Source of the DNA: Brachycybe producta | Taxonomy: Eukaryota; Arthropoda; Diplopoda; Playtdesmida; Andrognathidae | Assembly: GCA_036925085.1 (NCBI GenBank) | Contig: JAUPFP010000139.1 | Coordinates: 108,236 to 172,235, forward strand | Length of the DNA stretch: 64,000 bases | Direction: 5' to 3' | Part shown: positions 1-7,161 of the stretch, in pieces | How the letters are laid out: the number at the start of each line of letters is the position of its first letter | Position numbering within the stretch: position 1 is the stretch's first letter | The notes under the pieces: model-generated | The model's input: only the letters and a program-made list of their open reading frames with translations | Databases searched by the model: none | Told to the model about the DNA's origin: nothing | Made by a program: the position numbers and the translations under genes

Positions 1-1
1 C

Positions 2-3000
2 CTACTGAAGGAGTTCCAACCGATCTTCGCCTTTTCATCTAAGGATCTGGGAGCTACGAATCTGACCAAACACAAGATCGAAACTGGAGATAATCTACCT
101 GTTCGAGACACGTTACGAAGATGCGGGCCTGGGGAACGCATCGTAATTGATGAGACGCTAGAGGAGATGAAGAAATCTGGGGTTGTAAGGCCATCGAAAT
201 CGCCGTATGCATCGCCCATCGTCCTTGTAAAGAAGAAGGATGGCTCCTACCGTTTCTGTGTAGATTATCGGAAGTTGAACGCGATTACAAAGGCAGACAC
301 TTATCCATTACCGAGGATTGATGACGCATTAGACTCCATGAGAGGAGCATGCTACTTCGCAACGCTGGATATGAAGAGTGGATACTGGCAGTTCGAGATG
401 GAAGAAAGCGACATCGAGAAGACCGCATTTACATCTCATCGAGGATTGTTCGAGTTCGTAAGAATGCCTTTCGGACTCCGAAACGCTCCTGCCACTATGC
501 AACGTGCATTGGACATCCTACTCGCCGGGCACAAATGGGAAACGTGCCTTGTCTACCTTGACGACATCGTAGTGTTTGGAAGAACGTTCGAAGAATTTTT
601 GGAAAGACTGAGAACTATCTTGGACCTGCTGAGGACAGCAAACCTGAAGTTGCATCCAATGAAATGCTTCTTTGGATTCCAAGAAGTGAAGTATTTGGGA
701 CACCTGATCTCGCCTGATGGAATTCGGCCAGATCCAGATAAGGTTGTCGCCATAAAGAACTTCCCAGTTCCTGACAATGTAACCGCAATCAGAAGTTTCC
801 TTGGATTGGCGGGTTATTATCGAAAGCATGTACCTGGATTTGCCAACATAGCGAAGCCCATGTCAGACCTGACGGGTAAAGATATACCGTTCGAATGGTC
901 AGTTGACTGCGAGAATGCATTCCGCACGCTAAAGAATATGTTGTCGAAATCTCCATTGGTTGCCGTATATGATCCGAAGGCTGCAATATTTATGCATACT
1001 GATGCCTGTGGATACGGAATTGGAGCAATGCTTTACCAGAAGTCAGAGGATAAACGAAGAAAGGAGATCATTGGAAGTGTCTCCAGAGTTCTAAGGGACG
1101 CGGAAAAGAACTACAGTACGACGGATAAAGAGTGCCTAGCAGTAATCTATGGAGTCACCAAGTTCCGGCCGTACCTGTTCCAGAAGCCCTTTACAATTGT
1201 GACGGATCACCACGCATTATGCTACATGAAAACTGCAGCACGTCTAGAAGGAAGACTTGGTCGCTGGCAGCTGCTAATGCAGGAGTACGACTACAAAATC
1301 ATCTACAAAGAGGGGAAACTTCACGTCGAAGCCGATTGCCTCTCAAGATATCCAGCAGGAGTGCCTGTTAACTGGAAGGCCATCCCAGAAGCGGAAGACC
1401 TAGATGACAGTGTGATCTTTAATGTAACCTTACAATGGGATTGGAAGGTGGAGCAAAAATTGGACCCAGAAATTTTGAAGATTCGTGAGGAGTTGCGTAA
1501 CCAACCAGAGTCACCTCTTCATAAGTTGTTTTGCGATTACGACAACAAGTTGTTCGCTTGTGTGTTTCACGGAAGTTCCGTACCCACACTCGTGAATGTG
1601 GTGCCAAAACATCTCATCCCAGAAGTAATGAGATTATGCCATGACGAGCCAGATGCTGGTCATGAGGGACAAACTAAGACCTGGAATAGAGCCAGGCAAA
1701 GATTTTATTGGAATAACATGAAGCACGACATATTCGAATATGTGCGATCATGTGAAATTTGTCAATTGCACAAGTTGGGTACGGAGAAACCTGAAGGGTT
1801 CCTTCAAGAAATGCCCATTGGAAAGCCTTGTGATTGCTGGGGAATGGATTTCATTGGACCATTAGTACCGTCGGTTGGAGGAAACAAGCACATCCTGTTG
1901 GCAGTCGATTACGCCACTCGACATTGCGTTGCTAAAGCAGTAAAAAGCACAACCGCACTAATCGTAATGAACTTCCTAGCGAAAGACGTAAAGAAAATCT
2001 TCGGGATACCAGAGAAACTCATTTCGGATCGAGGGACGCCGTTTGTTGCGAAGAACACTCAAGAATTCTTGGAAATAAACAAGATAGAGCACGAAACAAC
2101 AACTGCATACCATCCGCAAAGTAATGGTCTCGCCGAAAGGACGAATAAAAGCATTATTCAGACTATGAAAAAGTATCTGACTCCTGCGAAGAACCAGACT
2201 GATTGGGCTACAAAACTGGATGAAGTTTTGGAATCGTACAACTCATCTGTACATTCATCCACGAAGTTTACGCCGTACAGACTCATGTTTGGGAGGGAGC
2301 CCAGAACTAAAGTAGACACCTTAGTTCCAGAACGACCAGTTATCGTGGATAACGAGGCAGGAAACCTCGTGGACGTTCGACAACAGGCGGAAGAACGCCA
2401 AGAAGAAGAACTAAGAACAGCCAGGGCGAACCTGAAAGCAGCACATGATCGTCGAAAGAAGTACTACGACCGAAGGCATAAGAAGCCTTACGAGTACCAA
2501 ATCGGACAGAAAGTACTTGTACGAGACATGCGAATCAGGCCTGGACAGAACAAGAAGTTCTTAACGAAATGGAGACAGGGATATACGATTGTGTCGAAGG
2601 TATCGGACACCGTATACCGATTGAGTTACGAGAATCGAGCTGGAAGATTAGTGGAAGACTCTGTAAACGTTGCAAACCTGAGACCACTATATGAGACTTA
2701 CCAAAAGGACGGACCCAATGTTCCAACGACTGGAGACACCCTGGAGTCCATGGGTAACTCATCGCCAGAAGAATCCGAATCGGAACCTGTAAAAGAAAAA
2801 GAAATGACAGCGTTTGTCAAGAAGAAAAACTTACCTTCGCGTAAGAAGAGATGTTGTGGACACTGCAGATGCCAAAATGCTTGGATCGAATCTTCTGAGG
2901 ATGAAGAAGAAATTGAGATAATTACGAAAGCAATCCGAAAGCATTCTGACCGTAACGTCGAAATTAAAAGAAAAATGGCAGCAGACGATAACCAGCAGTT

Positions 3001-5869
3001 CTCATACTTACCTGGCGAAGATGCGATGAAATTCACCAGAGAATATGGTAACAAGACGAATTTTACCATGGAAACCATTGGATTTGTTGAAGAAATCAGC
3101 GAAATTCCTGAAGAAACGATGAAAATCGACGAAAAAGATGTAAATTCGCCGATGGAATTTCAAATGGAGGTGAAAAACGCGGAAGTTATCGATGAAACAA
3201 CAAAAATGGACGATGATATCGATGCTAGTGACGCCACAGATGGAAATGACGTCCCAAATGAGGAAGTAAACAGGGAGCGGTCAAAGACGCTACCAAGCAT
3301 GGAAGAAACACGTGGGCGGAGGGATACATTAAGTGAAATGTCTACTAGCCTCGCACCACTATGGATCCGGGTCCTATTGTTTATCTTCTTCACAACTGAC
3401 AGTTGTGCCCATGTGCTATACACATGTACCGGCACTATTTTATGGCATCTTCTTCATATCACCACTTTTTGTACCGTTATCGGCCATCTTTGGAAAAGTT
3501 TTACCGTTACCACTAAAGATTTTGGAAGTTTTATTGGAAACATCTTGGAAAAGTCTTGTTTTGTCGTGGAAAGTTTCGGTTTATTCGGGCCAACGGACGG
3601 AGTACATCGACCGAGAGAGATTGGAATCCTCATCCAACGGAAATTTGGGCAGAGAAAGGTAGAAAAGGAGCGAAATAAACGGAATTATTTCGGTCTCCGA
3701 AATTTTAATCCTTTTTCTCCTAGTTTTAAGATGGCGTCTCCTTTGGAGAATTTATATCGGGATGTGGCCGCTACCAGGCAAGGTGGGGGTCACGGTGTCC
3801 GTGGACCCGCCTTGTCAGGTCGTGGCCACGAAGAGAGGGGATTCAAGAGAGATCGAACAGAATCCAGCTCTATTGTTCCGATAGAAGGAGGGTCAAAGTT
3901 GATATTTGAGACTGCTGCAGTCGGACTGGAGAAAGAGATAGCCGATGGTCTTTGGGACTATGCAATTGTCCCAAACATCTCCAAGGCGGCCAAGAAACGT
4001 CAGGCCAGGAAGATTCTGCCAGGATTTGTCGGGGCTGGACAGCCCAACTTTTACAAATCCATCAAGCCCGGAGAGTTTGCTCCTGGAGGAGCTGAACCAC
4101 GCCATTGGGGCAAGACCGGAGAACCAGAAGGGACGGAGGAATGGACCCCTGCCGATTGGGAGCGCCATAGTCGCCGGAATCGACCACCAGTCCCACACAG
4201 AAGCCTAAATGAGATTTGGGACAGTAAAGGGCGGTATGTGCCCAGAAGTCAAGCACTGAAAGATGCAGAGAAGGCATATCAGGAGTTGGTAGAGCCGGAA
4301 GCAGTCAAAACGAAGGACCGCCTCCATACTCTAAAAAGACCTGCTCCAGTAGAATGTCCTGCAGCTGCTACTGTCACCGAACCAAGTCAGCGCAAGAAAA
4401 ATAAGCTGAGCAAGCGACACAGGGAGGCAAAGAAGCGTCGAGAGGCAGGGCTCGCGGAGTCCTGCGATGCCCACCTCCCTCCAAAAAGAGTCGTCGAGAG
4501 TCTGACGCAGGGACCCGTCATCACCATTCGAAATACCCATGACGAGGACAACGATGTCCTGTATATCGACACCGATGATGAGGAGCTCCCAGGGGCCAGG
4601 CCTGAAGAAGAGGCCAGAGGAGTTGAAACCGCTGTTCCTCCTCCTCCCAAGATATATGCTAAACTCGCGACTTCAGAACATAAAGAAATTACCGTCATGG
4701 AGGATCCAAGAGACAACTACCATGCGCAACTGAGGTTATTGGTCGACATCGCGGTCGAGTACCACCTCCGAGGGTTGGCATTGGTGGATCAGGTCTACGA
4801 AACCTTTGATGGGGAGCGTATCGTATTATACGACGGCCGCATTATGGATTGTAAGGGGACCGCCCTTCCAATCGAAATTGGCAACTCGGGCCCCACAGAA
4901 GACCTGTTGGTCCGCGGAGTTCGGCGCTGGAGGCAGCCAAGGCCTCTCGTCGAGCGAAACCGGCCCAGCAGGGGCCTGCGAACCCAATTGAGATCGGAAG
5001 TAAAAAGTTTCTTTCATCAAGCACCGAAGAACACCGTCGTATTGAGAGATGTCCGCCCTCGTGAGTCGGGGCTATACCGAGATGACATCACGATGATGGA
5101 GCCAAAGACTACCGTCAGGAGCGATAAGGAAGCTCCTGGGAGTCCTAGGGCTTCCATAACGTCTCCTGTGACCATCAAAGTTGGATCAGAAACAAAAATG
5201 AAGACGACCGACGAGCCCAAGATAGAACCAAGTCAAGCGACAGGGGCCATACCGAAGAGACCAGTAAAGGAGCGCCTGGGGTCTGTAGTAAAGACTCCAA
5301 CGGACTCCATGGAGACTTCAGGCCCCCGGAACATCGCGCATCCACACCGGAGTACCAGAGGAGATGAGACCACGCTGAACAATCTCTGTGTACACTGGCA
5401 GCGAAAAAGGACGCCGAGACATCAGCTTTACTTGGGGCTCTTCGAATGGGATGAGACACCGCCAAGAAACCGTATCCCGAAAGGTCCGAAGACCTTTCTC
5501 ATCGGACTGGTTGTCTGCAGCCGGCCCACCATCCTCGTCATCGCCGTAGAGCACCGAGACATCATGGTCTTTCATTACGAAGGAGACATCAGAATCCGGG
5601 AGGTCGAAGACGGAATCATGAAGTGGACACGCACTTTTCTACAGTGGAGTCAGCAGGCCAGCATTCGCCTGACAGGACGTCCCGTACGCTGTCCGCATTT
5701 TCATGATGATCGACCCCACCTATTATTTGACGCTGCCACTAGCTATGCGGAGGGTCGCAGGAGCTACCGACAGTGCAGAGGGTCATCGGACGCTGCCATC
5801 ATCTTAGAAGGAGCCCTCCGAAGAAGTCCCGAGAGTCCTGCCAACGGATGGGCTGAAGCGGAATATTAG
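2..5869 (+). CDS. pol: Pol polyprotein (RT-RNase H-integrase) with long unrecognised C-terminal extension; 5'-partial
   Basis: Residues are counted from the codon at 2; 1,955 are visible. The frame is open from the edge, and the ATG at 167 lies inside the RT fold, so it is not the start. RT: LDM catalytic Asp at residue 123 and YLDD at 185-188 (nt 554-565). RNase H: Asp334, Glu377, Asp402, Asp445. Integrase: HHCC zinc finger (His547, His554, Cys584, Cys587), catalytic DD35E triad Asp616, Asp676, Glu712, and a GPY/F-like module near 838-897 with QGY in place of GPY. These enzymes copy element RNA to DNA and insert it. After about residue 900 comes roughly 1,055 residues I do not recognise: a CCGHCRC cluster (951-957), an acidic stretch, a hydrophobic segment (about 1117-1167) and a basic, nuclear-signal-like run (about 1464-1483). 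Such a long in-frame tail is unusual for Ty3/gypsy Pol. Stop TAG at 5867. Confidence 0.95.
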   Translation, partial: LLKEFQPIFAFSSKDLGATNLTKHKIETGDNLPVRDTLRRCGPGERIVIDETLEEMKKSGVVRPSKSPYASPIVLVKKKDGSYRFCVDYRKLNAITKADTYPLPRIDDALDSMRGACYFATLDMKSGYWQFEMEESDIEKTAFTSHRGLFEFVRMPFGLRNAPATMQRALDILLAGHKWETCLVYLDDIVVFGRTFEEFLERLRTILDLLRTANLKLHPMKCFFGFQEVKYLGHLISPDGIRPDPDKVVAIKNFPVPDNVTAIRSFLGLAGYYRKHVPGFANIAKPMSDLTGKDIPFEWSVDCENAFRTLKNMLSKSPLVAVYDPKAAIFMHTDACGYGIGAMLYQKSEDKRRKEIIGSVSRVLRDAEKNYSTTDKECLAVIYGVTKFRPYLFQKPFTIVTDHHALCYMKTAARLEGRLGRWQLLMQEYDYKIIYKEGKLHVEADCLSRYPAGVPVNWKAIPEAEDLDDSVIFNVTLQWDWKVEQKLDPEILKIREELRNQPESPLHKLFCDYDNKLFACVFHGSSVPTLVNVVPKHLIPEVMRLCHDEPDAGHEGQTKTWNRARQRFYWNNMKHDIFEYVRSCEICQLHKLGTEKPEGFLQEMPIGKPCDCWGMDFIGPLVPSVGGNKHILLAVDYATRHCVAKAVKSTTALIVMNFLAKDVKKIFGIPEKLISDRGTPFVAKNTQEFLEINKIEHETTTAYHPQSNGLAERTNKSIIQTMKKYLTPAKNQTDWATKLDEVLESYNSSVHSSTKFTPYRLMFGREPRTKVDTLVPERPVIVDNEAGNLVDVRQQAEERQEEELRTARANLKAAHDRRKKYYDRRHKKPYEYQIGQKVLVRDMRIRPGQNKKFLTKWRQGYTIVSKVSDTVYRLSYENRAGRLVEDSVNVANLRPLYETYQKDGPNVPTTGDTLESMGNSSPEESESEPVKEKEMTAFVKKKNLPSRKKRCCGHCRCQNAWIESSEDEEEIEIITKAIRKHSDRNVEIKRKMAADDNQQFSYLPGEDAMKFTREYGNKTNFTMETIGFVEEISEIPEETMKIDEKDVNSPMEFQMEVKNAEVIDETTKMDDDIDASDATDGNDVPNEEVNRERSKTLPSMEETRGRRDTLSEMSTSLAPLWIRVLLFIFFTTDSCAHVLYTCTGTILWHLLHITTFCTVIGHLWKSFTVTTKDFGSFIGNILEKSCFVVESFGLFGPTDGVHRPREIGILIQRKFGQRKVEKERNKRNYFGLRNFNPFSPSFKMASPLENLYRDVAATRQGGGHGVRGPALSGRGHEERGFKRDRTESSSIVPIEGGSKLIFETAAVGLEKEIADGLWDYAIVPNISKAAKKRQARKILPGFVGAGQPNFYKSIKPGEFAPGGAEPRHWGKTGEPEGTEEWTPADWERHSRRNRPPVPHRSLNEIWDSKGRYVPRSQALKDAEKAYQELVEPEAVKTKDRLHTLKRPAPVECPAAATVTEPSQRKKNKLSKRHREAKKRREAGLAESCDAHLPPKRVVESLTQGPVITIRNTHDEDNDVLYIDTDDEELPGARPEEEARGVETAVPPPPKIYAKLATSEHKEITVMEDPRDNYHAQLRLLVDIAVEYHLRGLALVDQVYETFDGERIVLYDGRIMDCKGTALPIEIGNSGPTEDLLVRGVRRWRQPRPLVERNRPSRGLRTQLRSEVKSFFHQAPKNTVVLRDVRPRESGLYRDDITMMEPKTTVRSDKEAPGSPRASITSPVTIKVGSETKMKTTDEPKIEPSQATGAIPKRPVKERLGSVVKTPTDSMETSGPRNIAHPHRSTRGDETTLNNLCVHWQRKRTPRHQLYLGLFEWDETPPRNRIPKGPKTFLIGLVVCSRPTILVIAVEHRDIMVFHYEGDIRIREVEDGIMKWTRTFLQWSQQASIRLTGRPVRCPHFHDDRPHLLFDAATSYAEGRRSYRQCRGSSDAAIILEGALRRSPESPANGWAEAEY
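3350..3500 (+). other. Hydrophobic segment(s) within the Pol extension
   Basis: About 50 codons are dominated by Leu, Ile, Phe, Val, Trp, Cys and Thr (starting LAPLWIRVLLFIFF). They could form one or two membrane spans. The segment lies after the acidic post-integrase region and before the ATG at 3731. In a Pol polyprotein this is unexpected. It could be a remnant of a membrane protein, or a region removed by splicing and only open by chance. Confidence 0.5.
3709..3723 (+). promoter_or_regulatory. Possible 3' splice acceptor ahead of ATG 3731
   Basis: A run of pyrimidines, TCCTTTTTCTCC, is followed by TAG at 3721-3723, and the next in-frame ATG is 8 nt downstream. This fits a 3' splice site for a subgenomic RNA. 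No donor can be assigned because the 5' part of the element is missing. Chance occurrence is possible. Confidence 0.3.
3731..5869 (+). CDS. Candidate third product (ORF3-like), in frame with pol; function unknown
   Basis: An in-frame ATG at 3731 begins MASPLENLYRDVA and gives 712 residues to the TAG at 5867. The ATG has A at -3 and G at +4, a strong initiation context, and lies 8 nt after a pyrimidine tract ending in TAG, so a spliced mRNA could start translation here. This is the position where errantivirus-like elements carry a separate third frame, but the sequence shows no signal peptide or membrane anchor after the ATG and does not read as an envelope protein. It has a Gly/Arg-rich N-terminus, a Trp-rich part (near 4105-4220), a Lys/Arg-rich run at about 4391-4450, an acidic patch at about 4540-4595, and a better-ordered C-terminal part rich in Leu, Ile and Trp (about 5400-5700). 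It may equally be only the tail of Pol. No family recognised. Confidence 0.35.
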   Translation: MASPLENLYRDVAATRQGGGHGVRGPALSGRGHEERGFKRDRTESSSIVPIEGGSKLIFETAAVGLEKEIADGLWDYAIVPNISKAAKKRQARKILPGFVGAGQPNFYKSIKPGEFAPGGAEPRHWGKTGEPEGTEEWTPADWERHSRRNRPPVPHRSLNEIWDSKGRYVPRSQALKDAEKAYQELVEPEAVKTKDRLHTLKRPAPVECPAAATVTEPSQRKKNKLSKRHREAKKRREAGLAESCDAHLPPKRVVESLTQGPVITIRNTHDEDNDVLYIDTDDEELPGARPEEEARGVETAVPPPPKIYAKLATSEHKEITVMEDPRDNYHAQLRLLVDIAVEYHLRGLALVDQVYETFDGERIVLYDGRIMDCKGTALPIEIGNSGPTEDLLVRGVRRWRQPRPLVERNRPSRGLRTQLRSEVKSFFHQAPKNTVVLRDVRPRESGLYRDDITMMEPKTTVRSDKEAPGSPRASITSPVTIKVGSETKMKTTDEPKIEPSQATGAIPKRPVKERLGSVVKTPTDSMETSGPRNIAHPHRSTRGDETTLNNLCVHWQRKRTPRHQLYLGLFEWDETPPRNRIPKGPKTFLIGLVVCSRPTILVIAVEHRDIMVFHYEGDIRIREVEDGIMKWTRTFLQWSQQASIRLTGRPVRCPHFHDDRPHLLFDAATSYAEGRRSYRQCRGSSDAAIILEGALRRSPESPANGWAEAEY

Positions 5870-5894
5870 GTTACGGAAAGTGAACTGATTCTTC

Positions 5895-6297
5895 ACAAGT
5901 ATCGCCTGTATACTTGTTCGTTCGTTTGTTTTAGTATTTTAAGTATTATGTTTATACTTTTTGTATTTTGTATTTTAATGCACGTTCGCATTTATTTTTA
6001 ATAGACCGTTGTCTATTTATTTTTCGTAGTTTTTAAGGCAGTTGCCTGCGTTTTTATAGAAGTTTTATATTAGGGGATTGTCCCTTTTGTAATTTGATAG
6101 GTTTTCGCCTATTTGTCAATTTTTAGAATTGTTTTAATTCCAAGCGGGAATTTTTAAAATAGCGAGATGCTATTAGTATCACGAGCTGTGATTTTTAAAT
6201 TTTATCATCCAACGGGATTATAATTTTTATCGTATAGATTTTCATACCAACGGGTATTTTCAATAGTTAACTTTTTGAGAGTACAGGGACGTACTCT
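5895..6297 (+). repeat. Chain of small stem-loops in the 3' noncoding region
   Basis: The spacer between the pol stop and the LTR is T-rich and holds consecutive perfect short inverted repeats with 3-8 nt loops. Arms: 5895-5902/5910-5917 (8 bp); 5941-5946/5954-5959; 5977-5981/5988-5992; 6000-6006/6011-6017 (7 bp); 6036-6039/6044-6047; 6072-6076/6081-6085 (one G-T pair); 6097-6101/6108-6112; 6126-6130/6136-6140; 6136-6141/6147-6152 (shares an arm with the previous one); 6158-6163/6169-6174; 6178-6182/6188-6192; 6207-6210/6215-6218; 6244-6248/6253-6257; 6278-6284/6291-6297 (7 bp). Two loops are AACG, and CGTT and AGTT also occur. The stems differ in sequence, so structure rather than sequence seems to be repeated. 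No coding potential is seen here. Confidence 0.8.
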
Positions 6298-6307
6298 TAA
6301 ACTAGTT

Positions 6308-6313
6308 GGGGGG
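6308..6313 (+). other. Polypurine-tract remnant (plus-strand primer site)
   Basis: Six G residues sit directly against the TGTAAC end of the LTR, where the plus-strand primer of LTR elements is made. The purine run is short, because TT precedes it. Confidence 0.65.
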
Positions 6314-6385
6314 TGTAACGAATTCACCGTTTGGAATTCGTCCGTTTTTGTAAACACCCTGTAATCAAGTTGTATCGATGAAAGG

Positions 6386-6537
6386 TTCTCACCTCATGCT
6401 TGGGGGTGGCCGGGAGGTCATTACGACGATGACTCCCTGCCCTCCAAGATGAGAAGAATAGCCCAAAAGTACTACATCGATGGTTAATAGGATAGATCCT
6501 AGAAGAACCATCGATGCAGAACTTTTGGACGTGAGAA
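6386..6537 (+). repeat. Multi-arm fold-back in U3
   Basis: Nested complementary arms form a branched structure. Outer pair: 6386-6392 TTCTCAC with 6531-6537 GTGAGAA. First branch: 6393-6397 with 6449-6453, 6399-6403 with 6444-6448, and 6417-6421 with 6429-6433. Second branch: 6463-6470 CCAAAAGT with 6521-6528, then 6475-6485 CATCGATGGTT with 6506-6516 (11 bp perfect), and a small inner AGGAT/ATCCT stem. Role unknown: it could be an RNA fold in the 3' end of the genomic transcript or a protein-binding palindrome in the promoter. Confidence 0.65.
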
Positions 6538-6652
6538 TCTTTACAAATTGTTAATAGGAGGATGATCGTACATCCTTCTGTATTGTTATAATTTATACAT
6601 CTTATAGATGTTTTCGTTTTCTTGTCAAGTGATAGTTCACTTCTAGGTCCGA

Positions 6653-6677
6653 GTGTGTCCAAGAGACTTGGACACAC
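6653..6677 (+). repeat. Perfect 11-bp hairpin upstream of the TATA box
   Basis: Arms GTGTGTCCAAG (6653-6663) and CTTGGACACAC (6667-6677) surround a 3-nt loop, AGA. It lies about 50 bp before the TATA box, where a dimeric activator could bind. Confidence 0.75.
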
Positions 6678-6723
6678 CTGGAGCCTTTGTTATCATAATC
6701 AGATGTTTGTATTGTATTTTGAG

Positions 6724-6731
6724 TATAAATA
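6724..6731 (+). promoter_or_regulatory. TATA box of the LTR promoter
   Basis: TATAAATA, about 120 bp before AATAAA, is the likely RNA polymerase II core promoter. Transcription would start near 6750-6757. Confidence 0.75.
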
Positions 6732-6739
6732 CAAGAGGT

Positions 6740-6828
6740 TGTAGATTGAGAGGACAGATCGGATAGATCAGGCAGATCGGACAGACCGTCTTTATGCTTA
6801 AGACCGATGCGATATCTCTCAATCTACA
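6740..6828 (+). repeat. 13-bp inverted repeat bracketing the R region
   Basis: TGTAGATTGAGAG (6740-6752) is perfectly matched by CTCTCAATCTACA (6816-6828). Between the arms are imperfect direct repeats of an AGATCGGA/AGATCAGG type (6756-6788). Because the predicted start lies near the end of the first arm, the full hairpin may form only in the 3' end of the transcript, just before AATAAA. Confidence 0.65.
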
Positions 6829-6845
6829 GGACTCTCTGTTTATTG

Positions 6846-6884
6846 AATAAAAGAGCATTTTCATCATACGAATTCAATGTGTGG
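6846..6884 (+). terminator. Polyadenylation signal with GT-rich downstream element
   Basis: AATAAA is at 6846-6851 and TGTGTGG at 6878-6884. Cleavage between them would define the R/U5 border of the element's RNA. Confidence 0.75.
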
Positions 6885-7116
6885 ACTCAGTCATTTTATG
6901 GGAGTGGGACTTAGGATTATAGCCGCCACGTAGCCGATGTTTCCACCGGACAACGAAGTCTCCAGCAGCCGAGTGTAAGACGACATCTCTACAATATTCT
7001 CTACCACAGGTCTCCTGAGGTACCGACCCTTGTGTCCCTGGTGGTTAAGTAGCAACACAGGAGCCAATAGACCGAAAGACTTAATCATCAACATCCATTC
7101 GACACTTCTAGATGGC

Positions 7117-7136
7117 TAGTAGAGATCTCTCTACTA
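7117..7136 (+). repeat. 9-bp palindrome near the U5 end
   Basis: TAGTAGAGA and TCTCTACTA surround a 2-nt centre, 25 bp from the LTR end. It could be an RNA stem near the primer-binding region of the genomic RNA, or incidental. Confidence 0.6.
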
Positions 7137-7161
7137 ACCCTACGGAAACGGGGATGTTACA

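Larger units (their letters stand above)
1..7161 (+). mobile_element. Ty3/gypsy LTR retrotransposon, 3' portion (5' part outside window)
   Basis: The order reverse transcriptase, RNase H, integrase, 3' noncoding region, G-run and LTR identifies a Ty3/gypsy element (RNase H before integrase excludes Ty1/copia). The element enters from the left edge with its reading frame open, so gag, protease, the primer binding site and the 5' LTR are not visible. The right boundary is sharp: the LTR ends in GTTACA at 7161 and hexamer satellite starts at 7162. The Pol frame has no stop or frameshift and all catalytic residues are present, so the copy looks recent and possibly competent, although the missing half cannot be judged. 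The target-site duplication cannot be tested because the left flank is absent. Confidence 0.95.
6314..7161 (+). repeat. 3' LTR (848 bp)
   Basis: It begins TGTAAC directly after a G-run and ends GTTACA directly before the satellite: a perfect 6-bp terminal inverted repeat with canonical TG...CA. Inside are a TATA box, a transcribed R-like region, AATAAA and a GT-rich element in the expected order, so U3 is about 6314-6750, R about 6750-6870 and U5 the rest. It contains no open frame of note. The last bases, ACA, could also be read as satellite because ACATTAAC is a common array variant, so the edge is uncertain by up to 3 nt. The partner LTR is outside the window. Confidence 0.9.

Noticed and set aside
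167-169. ATG at 167 as the start of Pol
   Set aside because: The same frame is open back to base 2 and the sequence there matches the N-terminal part of the reverse transcriptase domain, so the start is outside the window.
3731-5869. Envelope gene
   Set aside because: No signal peptide, cleavage site or C-terminal membrane anchor can be seen; the protein is rich in charged residues.
6324-7094. Short open frames on the - strand of the LTR (60-120 codons)
   Set aside because: They overlap promoter, polyadenylation and inverted-repeat elements and have no recognisable content.
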